Shown: in pieces, positions 33,144-41,434 of the stretch
Position numbering within the stretch: the first letter of the stretch is position 1
How the letters are laid out: every line of letters begins with the position of its first letter
Source of the DNA: Pseudofrankia saprophytica
GTDB lineage: Bacteria; Actinomycetota; Actinomycetes; Frankiales; Frankiaceae
Assembly (NCBI RefSeq): GCF_000235425.2
Contig: NZ_KI912266.1
Span: forward strand, 4,047,293 to 4,111,292
Length of the DNA stretch: 64,000 bases
Direction: 5' to 3'
Notes under the pieces: generated by a model
What the model saw: only the letters and a program-made list of their open reading frames with translations
Database searches by the model: none
What the model was told of the DNA's origin: nothing
Program-made: the position numbers and the translations under genes

Positions 33144-34679
33144 TCAGCCCACGATCGGGCGTTCCTCGGGCAGCCGGTACAGCCGGCGCCGTTCCCGCAG
33201 CGCAAGCGCCGATGCCAGCGTAATCGGGCCGATCCGACCGATCAGCATCAGCGCGATCAGGACGTACTGGCCGAACGCCGAGAGCTCGCCGGTGATCCCG
33301 GTGGACAGGCCCGCCGTGCCGAACGCCGACGTCACCTCGAACAGCGTCTGGTCGAGGGTGTGCGGACTGGAGACGAGCAGGCACAGCGTGCCGGTGACGA
33401 CAAGCGCGATTCCCAGCAGTGCCACCGCGACCGCCTGGCGCAGCGCGGCCGGCGACACCTGCCGGCCGAACGCGTCGACGGTGTCGTCGCCGCGCGCCTC
33501 CGCGACGATCGCGAAGAACAGGATCAGGAACGTCGTCACCTTGATGCCACCGGCGGTGCTGGCGCTGCCGCCGCCGATGAACATGAGGATGTCGGTGACG
33601 ACCAGGGTCGCCGGCTGGACGGCGCCATAGTCGAACGTGTTGAACCCGGCGGTGCGGGCCGTGACGCTGCCGAAGAAACCGCCGAGCAGCTTGTCATCGG
33701 CGCCGAGCGGGCCGAGAGTCGCCGGGTTACGCCATTCCAGTGCGAGAATGGCCGCGATGCCGCCGACGAGCAGGATCCCGTAGCCCAGCAGCGTCACCTT
33801 GGTGTGCATCGACCATCGTCGGGGCGTGCGCAGCTCGTGGCGCAGCTCGAACAGCACCGGGAACCCCAGCCCGCCGAGAATCGCGGCCAGCCCGATCGTC
33901 ACCACGACCACCGGGTCATCGGCGAAGGACATCAGATTGTCGCTGTACAGCGCGTACCCGGCGTTGTTGAACGCGGTGACCGCGTGGAAGACGCCGTGGT
34001 AGGCGGCGCGTCCCGCCGGCATCCCGTGCCCGAGCCATAGCCGAGCGAACAGCACCAGCGCCGCCGCGCCCTCGATGGCCAACGTGATCAGGGCGACGCC
34101 CCGGAGCAGCCGTCGGAGGTCGCCGATCCCGACCGTCTGGGTCTCGGTGGCGGCGAGCAGCCGGATCCGGACGCCCAGCCGGCGAGACACCAGCAGTCCC
34201 AGCAGTGACGCCGTCGTCATGAACCCCAGCCCGCCGAGCTGGATCGCGGCCAGGACGACGACCTCACCGAACGTCGACCAGTGGGTCGGGGTGTCGACGA
34301 TCGCGAGCGCGCCGCAGCTCGCGCCGGTCGCGGAGAACAGCGCCTGCAGGAACGTCGTGTGCTGCCCGGCCTCGGCCGACAACGGCAGGCGCAGCAGCAG
34401 CGTGACCACGCCGACGGTCGTCAGGAACGCCGCCGCCGTGAGCTTCAGCGGATGGCCGAGACGCGTCGTGAGCACCCGGCCAAGCCCACCTCCTCGCCGT
34501 CGCCGCGGCTCCGGCGTCACCAGCGACGACTCGTCACCGTCCACGCGAGGGCCGAGAGGAACCCGAGGGTGCGCCAGGCGGTCGACGGGGCGCGGGACGT
34601 CCGGCGACCGCGCATCGACCGGGTGGTCGTCGGGCAGGCGGTTGCCGACGGGTCCCGACGGCGGACCACTCACCGTCAC
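33144..34679 (-). CDS. trkH: TrkH/KtrB-family potassium transporter
   Basis: The 511-residue membrane protein has an N-terminal hydrophilic extension of about 75 residues and then four M1-P-M2 repeats. Filter loops 2-4 are typical: 'TAFNNAGYALYSDNLM', 'VTARTAGFNTFDYG' and 'TSAFGTAGLSTGIT'. Loop 1 reads 'SATGASCGALAIVDTPTHWS', where the usual T-G-L before 'VVVDT' is G-A-L. Together with TrkA it forms a K+ (or K+/Na+) uptake system in the cytoplasmic membrane. Confidence 0.88.
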   Translation of the reverse strand: MTVSGPPSGPVGNRLPDDHPVDARSPDVPRPVDRLAHPRVPLGPRVDGDESSLVTPEPRRRRGGGLGRVLTTRLGHPLKLTAAAFLTTVGVVTLLLRLPLSAEAGQHTTFLQALFSATGASCGALAIVDTPTHWSTFGEVVVLAAIQLGGLGFMTTASLLGLLVSRRLGVRIRLLAATETQTVGIGDLRRLLRGVALITLAIEGAAALVLFARLWLGHGMPAGRAAYHGVFHAVTAFNNAGYALYSDNLMSFADDPVVVVTIGLAAILGGLGFPVLFELRHELRTPRRWSMHTKVTLLGYGILLVGGIAAILALEWRNPATLGPLGADDKLLGGFFGSVTARTAGFNTFDYGAVQPATLVVTDILMFIGGGSASTAGGIKVTTFLILFFAIVAEARGDDTVDAFGRQVSPAALRQAVAVALLGIALVVTGTLCLLVSSPHTLDQTLFEVTSAFGTAGLSTGITGELSAFGQYVLIALMLIGRIGPITLASALALRERRRLYRLPEERPIVG

Positions 34680-34784
34680 CCCTGCTCCCTACGCCCGCGT
34701 CACGTCTGCCTGTCTACCTGCCCACTGACTACTGCTTACCGCCTCGAATCCTGCCAGGCCGCCGGAACCTGGCATCGTCGTGCT

Positions 34785-35297
34785 GTGCCCGTTGATCCGG
34801 CCGGCTACAACCACGCGGTGGTCGTGGATGTGTTCGGTGCCCTGAGCGCTGACGCGCTGCGCTCCGCGCTCGCGGCGGTGACCGCGCGCCACGAGGCACT
34901 GCGTACCGTCGTCGAGGTCGCCGACGGCCGTCCGCGCCCGCGGGTCGTCCCGACCCCGCCGCCCACGGTCGAATGGGCCGACATGACCGACATCGCGCGG
35001 ATGGACGGGCTGGACGGACAGGGCATGACCTACGCGGTCCGCAGCAGGGTTGATCGCGCGTTCGACCTGGCCGGCGAACGGCCACTCCGAGTGACCGTCT
35101 TCCGGATCGATGACGGCTTCCACCGGCTACTCCTGGTGCTCCAGCTGGTGCCGCGCCACGACGCGACGAACGACGCGGCGCACGAGTGGTCCGACGGCCC
35201 GCTGCTCGCCGACCTCGCCGCCGCCTACGCCGCCCGCGTCGCCCACGCCGGGCCGAGCGCCGCGGTCAGCTGGTCCAGGCGCGGAGCTGCTCGATGA
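34785..35297 (+). pseudogene. Condensation-domain (NRPS-like) N-terminal fragment
   Basis: The 170-residue frame reads 'YNHAVVVDVFGALSADALRS', 'ALAAVTARHEALRTVVEV' and 'FDLAGERPLRVTVFRIDDGF', matching the first half of a condensation/acyltransferase domain. The active-site motif HHxxxDG should follow 'LLLVLQL', but here it is 'VPRHDATNDAAHEWSDG', and the protein ends soon after. The second half is missing and no other NRPS gene is near. GTG 34785 lacks a ribosome site. The 3' end overlaps the convergent LLM gene by 32 bases. Confidence 0.6.
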
Positions 35298-36306
35298 GGG
35301 CGAGCCGGGAGCGGTGGTCGCCGGCGAGCGGGGTGACGGTGAGGGTGGTCGCGCCGGCCTCGGCATAGGCGGCGAGGCGCTCGCGGACGTGGCCCTCGGG
35401 GCCGATCAGGGCGTTGGCGCGCAGCAGCTCCTCGGGGACCGCGGCCTCGGCTTCCTTCTTCTTCCCGGCGAGGTAGAGGTCCTGGATGAGGGCTGCCTCC
35501 TTCTCGTAGCCGTAGCGCTGGGCGAGGCTGTTGTAGAAGTTGCGGCCCTTGGCGCCCATCCCGCCGATGTAGAGCGCGAACATCGGCCGCATCAGGTCGA
35601 GCAGTTCGTCGGTGCCCTCGCCGATGGCCAACGGCGCGCCGACGACGACGTCGAGCGGGCCGAGTGCCGGGTCGCGCCGCGCCCCGCCCGCGGCGAGCGG
35701 CGCCCCCCAGACGTCACGCGCCCGCTCCGGGTGGAAGAAGAACGGCTGCCAGCCCTCGGCGAGCTCCGCGGCCAGTTCCACGTTCTTCGGGCCGATGGCG
35801 GCGATGAAGATCGGGATGCGCTCGCGTACCGGATGGTTGATGAGCTTCAGCGGCTTCCCGAGGCCGGTGCCCCGGTCGGCCGGCAGCGGCAGTGTGTAGT
35901 GCTTGCCCTGGTACTCGACCCGCTCGCGGCGCCACACCGCCCGGCAGATCTCGATGATCTCGCGGGTGCGGCCCAGGGGAGCGTCGTAGGGGACACCGTG
36001 GAAGCCCTCGATGACCTGCGGGCCGGAGGAGCCAAGCCCGAGGGTGAACCGGCCGCCGGAGACGTAGTCCAGCCCCGCGGCGGTCATCGCGGTCAGCGTC
36101 GGCGTGCGGGTGTAGATCGGCAGGATGCCGGAGGCGAGCTGGACATGCTCCGTCCGCGCGGCGAGGAAGCCGAGCTGGCTCACCGCGTCGAACGAGTACG
36201 CCTCGGGCACGAAGACGATGTCCAGCCCGGCCTTCTCGTAGTCACCGAGCTCCGCGGCCGTCTCGGTGAACCCGCCGCTGTAGGCCAGCTGCATCCCGAT
36301 CCGCAT
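35266..36306 (-). CDS. LLM-class F420-dependent oxidoreductase
   Basis: The 346-residue luciferase-like TIM barrel has 'RIGMQLAYSGGFTETAAELG', 'DIVFVPEAYSFDAVSQLGFL', 'VQLASGILPIYTRTPTLTAM' and 'GRFTLGLGSSGPQVIEGFHG', the pattern of actinobacterial F420-dependent members. These use reduced F420 or FMN to reduce or oxidise small molecules. ATG 36306 has 'GGGAGG' upstream. A long inverted repeat at 36415-36479 lies in its upstream region and may be its operator. Confidence 0.88.
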   Translation of the reverse strand: MRIGMQLAYSGGFTETAAELGDYEKAGLDIVFVPEAYSFDAVSQLGFLAARTEHVQLASGILPIYTRTPTLTAMTAAGLDYVSGGRFTLGLGSSGPQVIEGFHGVPYDAPLGRTREIIEICRAVWRRERVEYQGKHYTLPLPADRGTGLGKPLKLINHPVRERIPIFIAAIGPKNVELAAELAEGWQPFFFHPERARDVWGAPLAAGGARRDPALGPLDVVVGAPLAIGEGTDELLDLMRPMFALYIGGMGAKGRNFYNSLAQRYGYEKEAALIQDLYLAGKKKEAEAAVPEELLRANALIGPEGHVRERLAAYAEAGATTLTVTPLAGDHRSRLALIEQLRAWTS

Positions 36307-36414
36307 CCGCCCCGCCTCCCGCCCTCGTCACCGCGCGCCGTGCGCCCCACGTCGTGTCGTGGGTCACCGTACCGGCCGCCCGCGGGACAGTCCCCCGGAC
36401 ACCTGGGAGGCCGG

Positions 36415-36479
36415 GCGTCCTGTCAGACGTCAGGGGCGCGACGAGCACCCTTCCCTACCCCTGGCGTCTGACAGGACGC
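36415..36479. repeat. 22-bp inverted repeat plus a third half-copy, candidate operator
   Basis: Arms 36415-36436 and 36458-36479 pair at 21 of 22 positions with a 21-base loop. Each arm contains 'GTCCTGTCAGACG' or its complement. A third related copy, 'GCGTCGGACAGGATG', follows at 36486-36500 as a direct repeat. The elements lie 110-195 bases upstream of the LLM oxidoreductase and 50 bases beyond the 3' end of the anchored-protein gene at 36549-36962. The combination of inverted and direct copies suggests multiple regulator sites rather than only a terminator. Confidence 0.8.
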
Positions 36480-36548
36480 GCCGCGGCGTCGGACAGGATG
36501 AGCGCGCGACCGCACGCAGGCCCAGGACGAACGCCGCCGGGCACAGCA

Positions 36549-36962
36549 CTAGGTTGTGATCTTGTAGTTCTCCAGTGGCAGCGTGAGCGCGGCCTCGTCC
36601 TGCCCCCGCACGATGATCGTCCCATCCTCGGCGAAGGTCACGGACTTCTCGAACGAGCCCGGGAGGTCGTATCTGAGGTAGGTGAACGGGCTGGCGTAGG
36701 CCGTCACACGAGGGGCGGTGGACGCGCCCTTCCGGTGGAGCACCCCCAACTCGCCGTGTTCCGAGCCGTCGTCGCGGAGTTGCACGCAGTAGCCTTCGCC
36801 CTTGCCGGCCAAAGAGGGGTCACACACCTCGGCCACGATCCGGGGTGTCCGATGATCCCCCGCGATGGAGAAAAGGACGACCCCGAGAAGCGTCAAGGCG
36901 ACGCCGACAACGAGCCCCGCCGCACCGATGCCGACCAGCCTTCTCATGCCGCCATCCTGCAT
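36549..36962 (-). CDS. Small membrane-anchored or secreted protein, unknown function
   Basis: The 137-residue product has one N-terminal hydrophobic segment ('LVGIGAAGLVVGVALTLLGV') that could be a signal anchor. It is followed by an extracytoplasmic domain with two cysteines ('CDPSLAGKGEGYC') likely disulfide-bonded and a beta-rich C-terminus ('SVTFAEDGTIIVRGQDEAAL'). I do not recognise a family. ATG 36962 has 'GAGG' upstream; ATG 36947 is an equally possible start. It is monocistronic. Confidence 0.65.
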   Translation of the reverse strand: MQDGGMRRLVGIGAAGLVVGVALTLLGVVLFSIAGDHRTPRIVAEVCDPSLAGKGEGYCVQLRDDGSEHGELGVLHRKGASTAPRVTAYASPFTYLRYDLPGSFEKSVTFAEDGTIIVRGQDEAALTLPLENYKITT

Positions 36963-37057
36963 CTGGTGCCTCGGGGGTGGGCCAGACCCCTCAACCCTTC
37001 TGGGTCCCGAACCTCGTGCGACCAGGATCGGATCGGATTGGATCGGCGGCTGTCGCG

Positions 37058-37675
37058 TCAGGGCTCGACGGCGAGGCGGACGCCGAAGGCGATCAGGACG
37101 AGGCCGGTGACGCGGTCCACCCAGCGCCGGACCGGGCCGTCGGACAGCCAGCGCCTCACCGGTCCCGACAGAGCGAGCAGCGTGAGGTAGTAGAGGGCTG
37201 CCAGCGCGACGAAGATCCCGCCCAGCAGCAGCGACGTCGCGGCCACCGGGGCGCCCTCGGGGATGAAGCCCGGCATGAAGGTCATGAAGAAGACCCCGAC
37301 CTTGGGGTTCAGCAGGTCGGTCAACAGGCCCGAGGTGAAGCCGCTTCCGATCAGGCCCCGGCGAGGCTCGGCCGCCGCGCCGGGGTCGCCGTGGGACCTT
37401 GCCCGCAGCGTGGTCAGACCCATCCAGCCGAGATAGATCGCGCCGACGATGCGCAGCGCGAGGTACCCGTCGTGGCTTGCCGTCAGCAGCGCGGACAGCC
37501 CCAGCGACGCGGCGACCACCCAGATCGACAGGCCGGTCATGGCGCCGAGCGAAGCCCGCAGGCCGAGCCGGCGCCCGCCGTTCATCAGGTTGCGCACCAC
37601 GACCAGCGTGTCCGGCCCCGGCAGCAGCACGACGAGCACGGACGCGACCGTGAAGGTGGTAACCGCGACGAGCAT
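37058..37675 (-). CDS. LysE/RhtB-family amino-acid exporter
   Basis: The 205-residue protein has about six hydrophobic segments and the family signature near the N-terminus ('VLLPGPDTLVVVRNLMNGGR', 'GLRASLGAMTGLSIWVVAAS') and 'LLNPKVGVFFMTFMPGFIP' in the centre. The family exports amino acids or other small metabolites using the proton gradient. ATG 37675. No LysG-type regulator is adjacent. Confidence 0.88.
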   Translation of the reverse strand: MLVAVTTFTVASVLVVLLPGPDTLVVVRNLMNGGRRLGLRASLGAMTGLSIWVVAASLGLSALLTASHDGYLALRIVGAIYLGWMGLTTLRARSHGDPGAAAEPRRGLIGSGFTSGLLTDLLNPKVGVFFMTFMPGFIPEGAPVAATSLLLGGIFVALAALYYLTLLALSGPVRRWLSDGPVRRWVDRVTGLVLIAFGVRLAVEP

Positions 37676-37726
37676 CCATCGAGACTAGGACGCCGGCGTA
37701 CCCGGCGAAACCGCGTTTGCCAAGCC

Positions 37727-38398
37727 TTACGGTGCCGTGCCTGACGGCGCGAAGAACGGGTCGCGGCCGATGAACCCGAGCATCCGGGTCTGGGCGTCCG
37801 ACCCATCCGGGACCGGCACGCGCGGTCCGTACTGCCCGGACGACCGGATCACGTCCTCCATGCCCGCCATCCCGTCCAGCAGGACGGCGCACAGCCCTGG
37901 GTCGAGACGGCTGTCCTGGCCGGTGGCCCTGGCCAGGTCCCAGGTGTGCATGAAGACGTCGACCGTCTAGAACTGGTCGACCGCGGCCGGGAGCGGGATC
38001 TCGCCGATGTGCGGGTTGCGCAGTATCCGGTCCGCCGTCGCCGGATCGTCGAGCAGGGCCTGCACGGCGCCCGCGTGTACGCGCCAGGCCTCGACCGGGT
38101 CGTCGTCCACCGACGGTCCGTGGGCGAGCTCGATCCCCGTTCCAGCCGCGAGGAAGGCCGGGAACCACTCGCACAGGTGGTGGACGACGTCGCGTGCCCG
38201 CCACTCGGCCACGGGGGACTGCGCGTCCCAGTCGGCGGTGCCGAGCACCCGGTCGGTGAACGTCGCCGCGATGTGCCGGTGGCGTTCGGCCGGCCGGTCG
38301 GCGAGCGCGACGAGGTCCACGAGGTCGTCGGGGCTCGCGAGGCCCACAAGGCCGGCGGGTGAACCGCCGATGCCCTGCTCGCGGCTCGTCTCAGGCAT
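37727..38398 (-). pseudogene. TIGR03086-type (DinB-like/maleylpyruvate isomerase-like) gene with internal amber stop
   Basis: The frame encodes 'VADLVALADRPAERHRHIAA'-like helices, 'WDAQSPVAEWRARDVVHHLC', 'IPLPAAVDQF', then TAG at 37967-37969, and continues in the same frame as 'TVDVFMHTWDLARATGQDSR' to a normal end. Both halves belong to one metal-dependent helical-bundle protein of about 220 residues. A single base change from TAC/TAT (Tyr) explains the stop. Its ATG overlaps the end of the SRPBCC gene by 8 bases, so it was the third gene of the ArsR operon. A sequencing error is not excluded. Confidence 0.75.
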
Positions 38399-38873
38399 CG
38401 CCGGCGGCCAGGAGCGCGTCCAGCTTGGCGTAGCCCTGTTCGATGCCGACCTCCATGCCGCTGCTGACGAAGGCGTCGCGACCTTCGAAGCTGTCGACGA
38501 GGGACTGGGCGTGCAGCCGGGTGCGGCCGTCGCCGAGGTCCTCGAACCACAGGGTCTCGAGCGCGACGCTGTCGGGCACACCCTCGTAGGTGAACGTCTG
38601 CACGAGCCGGTCGGGGCGGATCTCGTGGAACGAGCCGTGGAAGGCGAACTCGGCGCCGTCCCGGTGGGCGACGTAACGCCAGCTACCGCCGGTGCGGGCG
38701 TCCCAGTAGTCGATGCGGTTGTCCATGCCGTCGGGGCCGGCCCAGCGGGCGAACAGCTCCGGATCGGTGTGCGCCCGGAACAACTGTGCCGGGGTCGCGG
38801 CGAAGTCCCGGGTGATCCGGACCAGCGGCACGTTCTGGTCGGCCTCGATGCTGACAGATTTCGTGGTGGTCAT
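38391..38873 (-). CDS. SRPBCC / AHSA1-family protein
   Basis: The 160-residue START-like fold has 'LVRITRDFAATPAQLFRAHT', 'DPELFARWAGPDGMDNRIDY', 'WDARTGGSWRYVAHRDGAEF' and 'SFHEIRPDRLVQTFTYEGVP', the classic AHSA1/YndB pattern with a hydrophobic cavity. Such proteins bind lipid-like or aromatic ligands. The start codon overlaps the ArsR stop by one base (TGATG), so the pair is translationally coupled. This ArsR-SRPBCC arrangement is common in actinobacteria, with the SRPBCC protein's role unsettled. Confidence 0.88.
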   Translation of the reverse strand: MTTTKSVSIEADQNVPLVRITRDFAATPAQLFRAHTDPELFARWAGPDGMDNRIDYWDARTGGSWRYVAHRDGAEFAFHGSFHEIRPDRLVQTFTYEGVPDSVALETLWFEDLGDGRTRLHAQSLVDSFEGRDAFVSSGMEVGIEQGYAKLDALLAAGDA

Positions 38874-39256
38874 CAGGCGCTCTCCCTGTTCTGCGTGGCG
38901 TTGCCTGTGCGGGTGTCGTTCTCGTTCGTGTTCTCGTCGTCGTCCATGGCGGCGAGGACGGCGTCGAGGCGGCGGTAGCGCTGCTCGGCCTGGCGGCGGT
39001 ACCGCTCCAGCCAGGCCGTCGCCAGGTCGAAGACCTGCGCCTCCAGGTGCACCGGGCTGCGGTGGGTGCCGTCCGCGCGGCTGACGAGGCCCGCCTGCTC
39101 CAGCACCTTGAGATGCTTGGACACCGCCTGCACGGAGACCGTGTAGGGCGCGGCCAGCTCTCCGACCGTGGCGTCCCCATCGGTCAGCCGCGCGACCAGG
39201 TCCCGCCGCGTCGGGTCGGCGAGTGCCGCGAACACCTGGGACAGCTGGTCCACCAT
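38873..39256 (-). CDS. ArsR-family winged-helix repressor
   Basis: The 127-residue protein has 'LSQVFAALADPTRRDLVARL', 'GDATVGELAAPYTVSVQAVS' and 'KHLKVLEQAGLVSRADGTHR', the ArsR/SmtB helix-turn-helix. Metal-binding Cys are absent, so this is a non-metal branch, as usual for ArsR-SRPBCC pairs. An acidic Asn/Thr-rich tail ends the protein. It probably autoregulates through two CAACC-N4-GGTTG palindromes just upstream. Confidence 0.9.
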   Translation of the reverse strand: MVDQLSQVFAALADPTRRDLVARLTDGDATVGELAAPYTVSVQAVSKHLKVLEQAGLVSRADGTHRSPVHLEAQVFDLATAWLERYRRQAEQRYRRLDAVLAAMDDDENTNENDTRTGNATQNRESA

Positions 39257-39286
39257 TCCCTCGACTCCTCAGCTCCCTCAATTCCT

Positions 39287-39346
39287 CAACCAACCGGTTG
39301 ATGAGAAGACTAGGGCGGTCGACCTTCGACGTCAACCATCTGGTTG
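39287..39346. promoter_or_regulatory. Two ArsR-type operators, CAACC-N4-GGTTG
   Basis: 'CAACCAACCGGTTG' (39287-39300) and 'CAACCATCTGGTTG' (39333-39346) share the same 5-bp arms and 4-base spacing. Their centres are 46 bases apart, and the nearer one lies 31 bases upstream of the ArsR start codon. Two identical palindromes in one short promoter region strongly suggest autoregulation by the ArsR dimer. Confidence 0.75.
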
Positions 39347-39470
39347 AGGTACGCGTGTCGAGGGTCGGTGTGAGGGGTTGTCGAGCGCGGGGTGGCCGTC
39401 GGCGGCGCGCACAGGGCACGCTGGGGAATTCGTTGGTCAGCGGTCCATAACGGAGGGCCGGCGAGGCTGT

Positions 39471-40142
39471 CTACGGGGCGCCGGGGTGGATGAGCCCGGA
39501 CTCGTAGGCGGCAATGACGGCCTGGGTACGGTCACGCGCCGCGAGCTTGGTGAGGATGCTGCTGACGTGTGTCTTGACGGTCTCGTTGGCGATGTAGAGC
39601 CGAGCGGCGATCTCGGGGTTGGAATGGCCGGCGGCGAGCATGCGCAGGACGTCGGTCTCACGCGCGGTGAGTTGGCTGAGCCGGTCGGGTCGGACGCGGG
39701 GCCGGACGCGGACGAACTCGTCGATGAGGCGCCGGGTGATGTCGGGGGTGAGGAGGGCATCGCCGCGGGCAACGACGCGTACGGCGTCGAACAGGGTCGT
39801 GGCCGGTACGTCCTTGAGGAGGAACCCACTGGCTCCCGCGGAGAGCGCGTCGTAGACGTACTCGTCGAGGTCGAACGTCGTGAGAACGATCACCCGGGGC
39901 GCGGGTGCGAGCGTGGTCGTGATGGCGCGGGTGGCGGCGATGCCGTCGAGGACGGGCATGCGGACGTCCATCAGGACGATGTCGGGGCGATGTGCGGCCG
40001 CGGTTCGGATCGCGTCCTGTCCGTCGCGTGCGGTACCGACGACGACGATGTCGTCGCGGGTCGCCAGCAGGGCGGAGAAACCGGCCCGGACGATTCCATC
40101 GTCGTCGGCGACGAGCACCCGGATTGGTGCTGGCGCGGTCAT
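39471..40142 (-). CDS. NarL/LuxR-type response regulator
   Basis: The 223-residue protein has a receiver domain with phosphoacceptor D59 in 'HRPDIVLMDVRMPVLDG', the acidic pocket 'VADDDGIVRAGF' and Lys in 'GFLLKDVPATTL'. The LuxR helix-turn-helix reads 'LTARETDVLRMLAAGHSNPE' and 'IAARLYIANETVKTHVSSIL'. ATG 40142 overlaps the kinase stop (ATGA). The pair probably controls the divergent ABC transporter genes. Confidence 0.92.
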   Translation of the reverse strand: MTAPAPIRVLVADDDGIVRAGFSALLATRDDIVVVGTARDGQDAIRTAAAHRPDIVLMDVRMPVLDGIAATRAITTTLAPAPRVIVLTTFDLDEYVYDALSAGASGFLLKDVPATTLFDAVRVVARGDALLTPDITRRLIDEFVRVRPRVRPDRLSQLTARETDVLRMLAAGHSNPEIAARLYIANETVKTHVSSILTKLAARDRTQAVIAAYESGLIHPGAP

Positions 40143-41320
40143 CGGTTCCGGTGGAGGGGTAGCTCCGCGACGACCTCGAACCCACCGTCGGTCCTGTGCC
40201 CGTGGCGCAGGGTCCCACCCACGGCGTCGACCCGTTCACGCATGCCGACCAGTCCGAGTCCGGCGCTGTCGGCGGGCCCGGCCAGGTTCGGAGCGCCGTT
40301 GCTGATCATCAGGCGGAGCAGGCGCGGCGTGTAGGCAATCGCGAGGTCGACGTCGGCGCCGGGAGCGTGGCGACGGGCGTTCGTGAGGGCTTCCTGGATC
40401 ACCCGGTAGGAGACGAGGTCGGTGCCGGCGGGGAGCGGGGATGGGCTGCCGCTCACGGTGACGGTGACCACCGTGCCCAGGACGCGGGTGGCCTCGATCA
40501 GCGCGGAGAGCTGGTCGAGGCCCGGGCGGGGTGCGCGAGCCGGTTCGGGCGGGCTGGCCGCGGCGCCGTCGCGGGGTGCGGCGGGGGAACGGATCACCGT
40601 AAGGATGTGTCGCATCTCGGCGAGCGCGTCGCGGGCGGACTCGCCGATCGCGGCGAGTCGCGTGCCGGCGAGCTCAGGCAGGTCAGGCGTCGTGTAGCGG
40701 GCGGTCTCGGCCTGGATCGCGATGTGCGAGATGTGGTGGGCGACGACGTCGTGCAGTTCCCGCGCGATCGCCGCGCGGTCGACCAGGATCGAGCGCTCGC
40801 GCAGCGTGGACGTATGGGCGACGGCGAGCGCCTCGTGTTCCGCGATGATCGCGTTTCGGTTCCTCAGGAGCCGGCCGAAACCGAGCGCCGCGGTCACGAC
40901 GGCGAGCAGCAGGTAGCCGGCGGCTCCCGGCTCGGCGGAGTTGAACGGCGTCACGGCGTTGACGAGGAACAACGCGCCGATCACACAGGTGTCGATCGCC
41001 GTCAGCCGGTAGGCGGCCACCGCGCACACGATCATGAGGCCTGCCCCGGCGGCGACCGGGATTGGCTGGGCCTCCGGGAAAAGGAAGCCCAACGCCGCGG
41101 CCACGGCGATCGCTGCCGCCGTGCGCGGGAGGCGAACGACGAAGCCGAGGGGCACGGCGATCACGATGGATGTCAGGAACCGGTCGTCGAGGCCCACCTG
41201 GGCCGCTGCCGCGACCAGGAGCGTTCCCGCGGCGCCGATCCATGCCCATGGCATCGCCAGAATGCCGACCAGCGTGCCCTCGACGCGGCCAACGATCGTC
41301 GGGCGGACTCGTGTGCTCAT
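40139..41320 (-). CDS. NarL-type sensor histidine kinase
   Basis: The 393-residue protein has an N-terminal region of about five hydrophobic segments ('WIGAAGTLLVAAAAQVGLDD', 'IVIAVPLGFVVRLPRTAAAI'), a HisKA_3 domain with the phospho-His in 'AIARELHDVVAHHISHIAIQ', and an HATPase_c domain ('VIQEALTNARRHAPGADVDL', 'GLGLVGMRERVDAVGGTLRH'). It is a membrane sensor without a large extracellular domain, of the type that monitors envelope or antibiotic stress. ATG 41320. It is divergent from the ABC transporter, with 114 bases shared between them. Confidence 0.9.
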   Translation of the reverse strand: MSTRVRPTIVGRVEGTLVGILAMPWAWIGAAGTLLVAAAAQVGLDDRFLTSIVIAVPLGFVVRLPRTAAAIAVAAALGFLFPEAQPIPVAAGAGLMIVCAVAAYRLTAIDTCVIGALFLVNAVTPFNSAEPGAAGYLLLAVVTAALGFGRLLRNRNAIIAEHEALAVAHTSTLRERSILVDRAAIARELHDVVAHHISHIAIQAETARYTTPDLPELAGTRLAAIGESARDALAEMRHILTVIRSPAAPRDGAAASPPEPARAPRPGLDQLSALIEATRVLGTVVTVTVSGSPSPLPAGTDLVSYRVIQEALTNARRHAPGADVDLAIAYTPRLLRLMISNGAPNLAGPADSAGLGLVGMRERVDAVGGTLRHGHRTDGGFEVVAELPLHRNR

Positions 41321-41434
41321 CGCCGACCAGTCTGTCTGGCCAGCCGGTGATCCCGCATCGCTCGCTCGGGGGAGGCGGACAACCGCTCCCGTGGGGGATC
41401 CGCCACCGACGTGGCCGTCCCTACCGTCCCGGCC

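Noticed and set aside
36549-38204. 551-codon minus-strand open frame spanning several genes
   Set aside because: Only its last 137 codons look real. Upstream it is out of frame with the LysE exporter and the TIGR03086-type gene, which are the true genes there.
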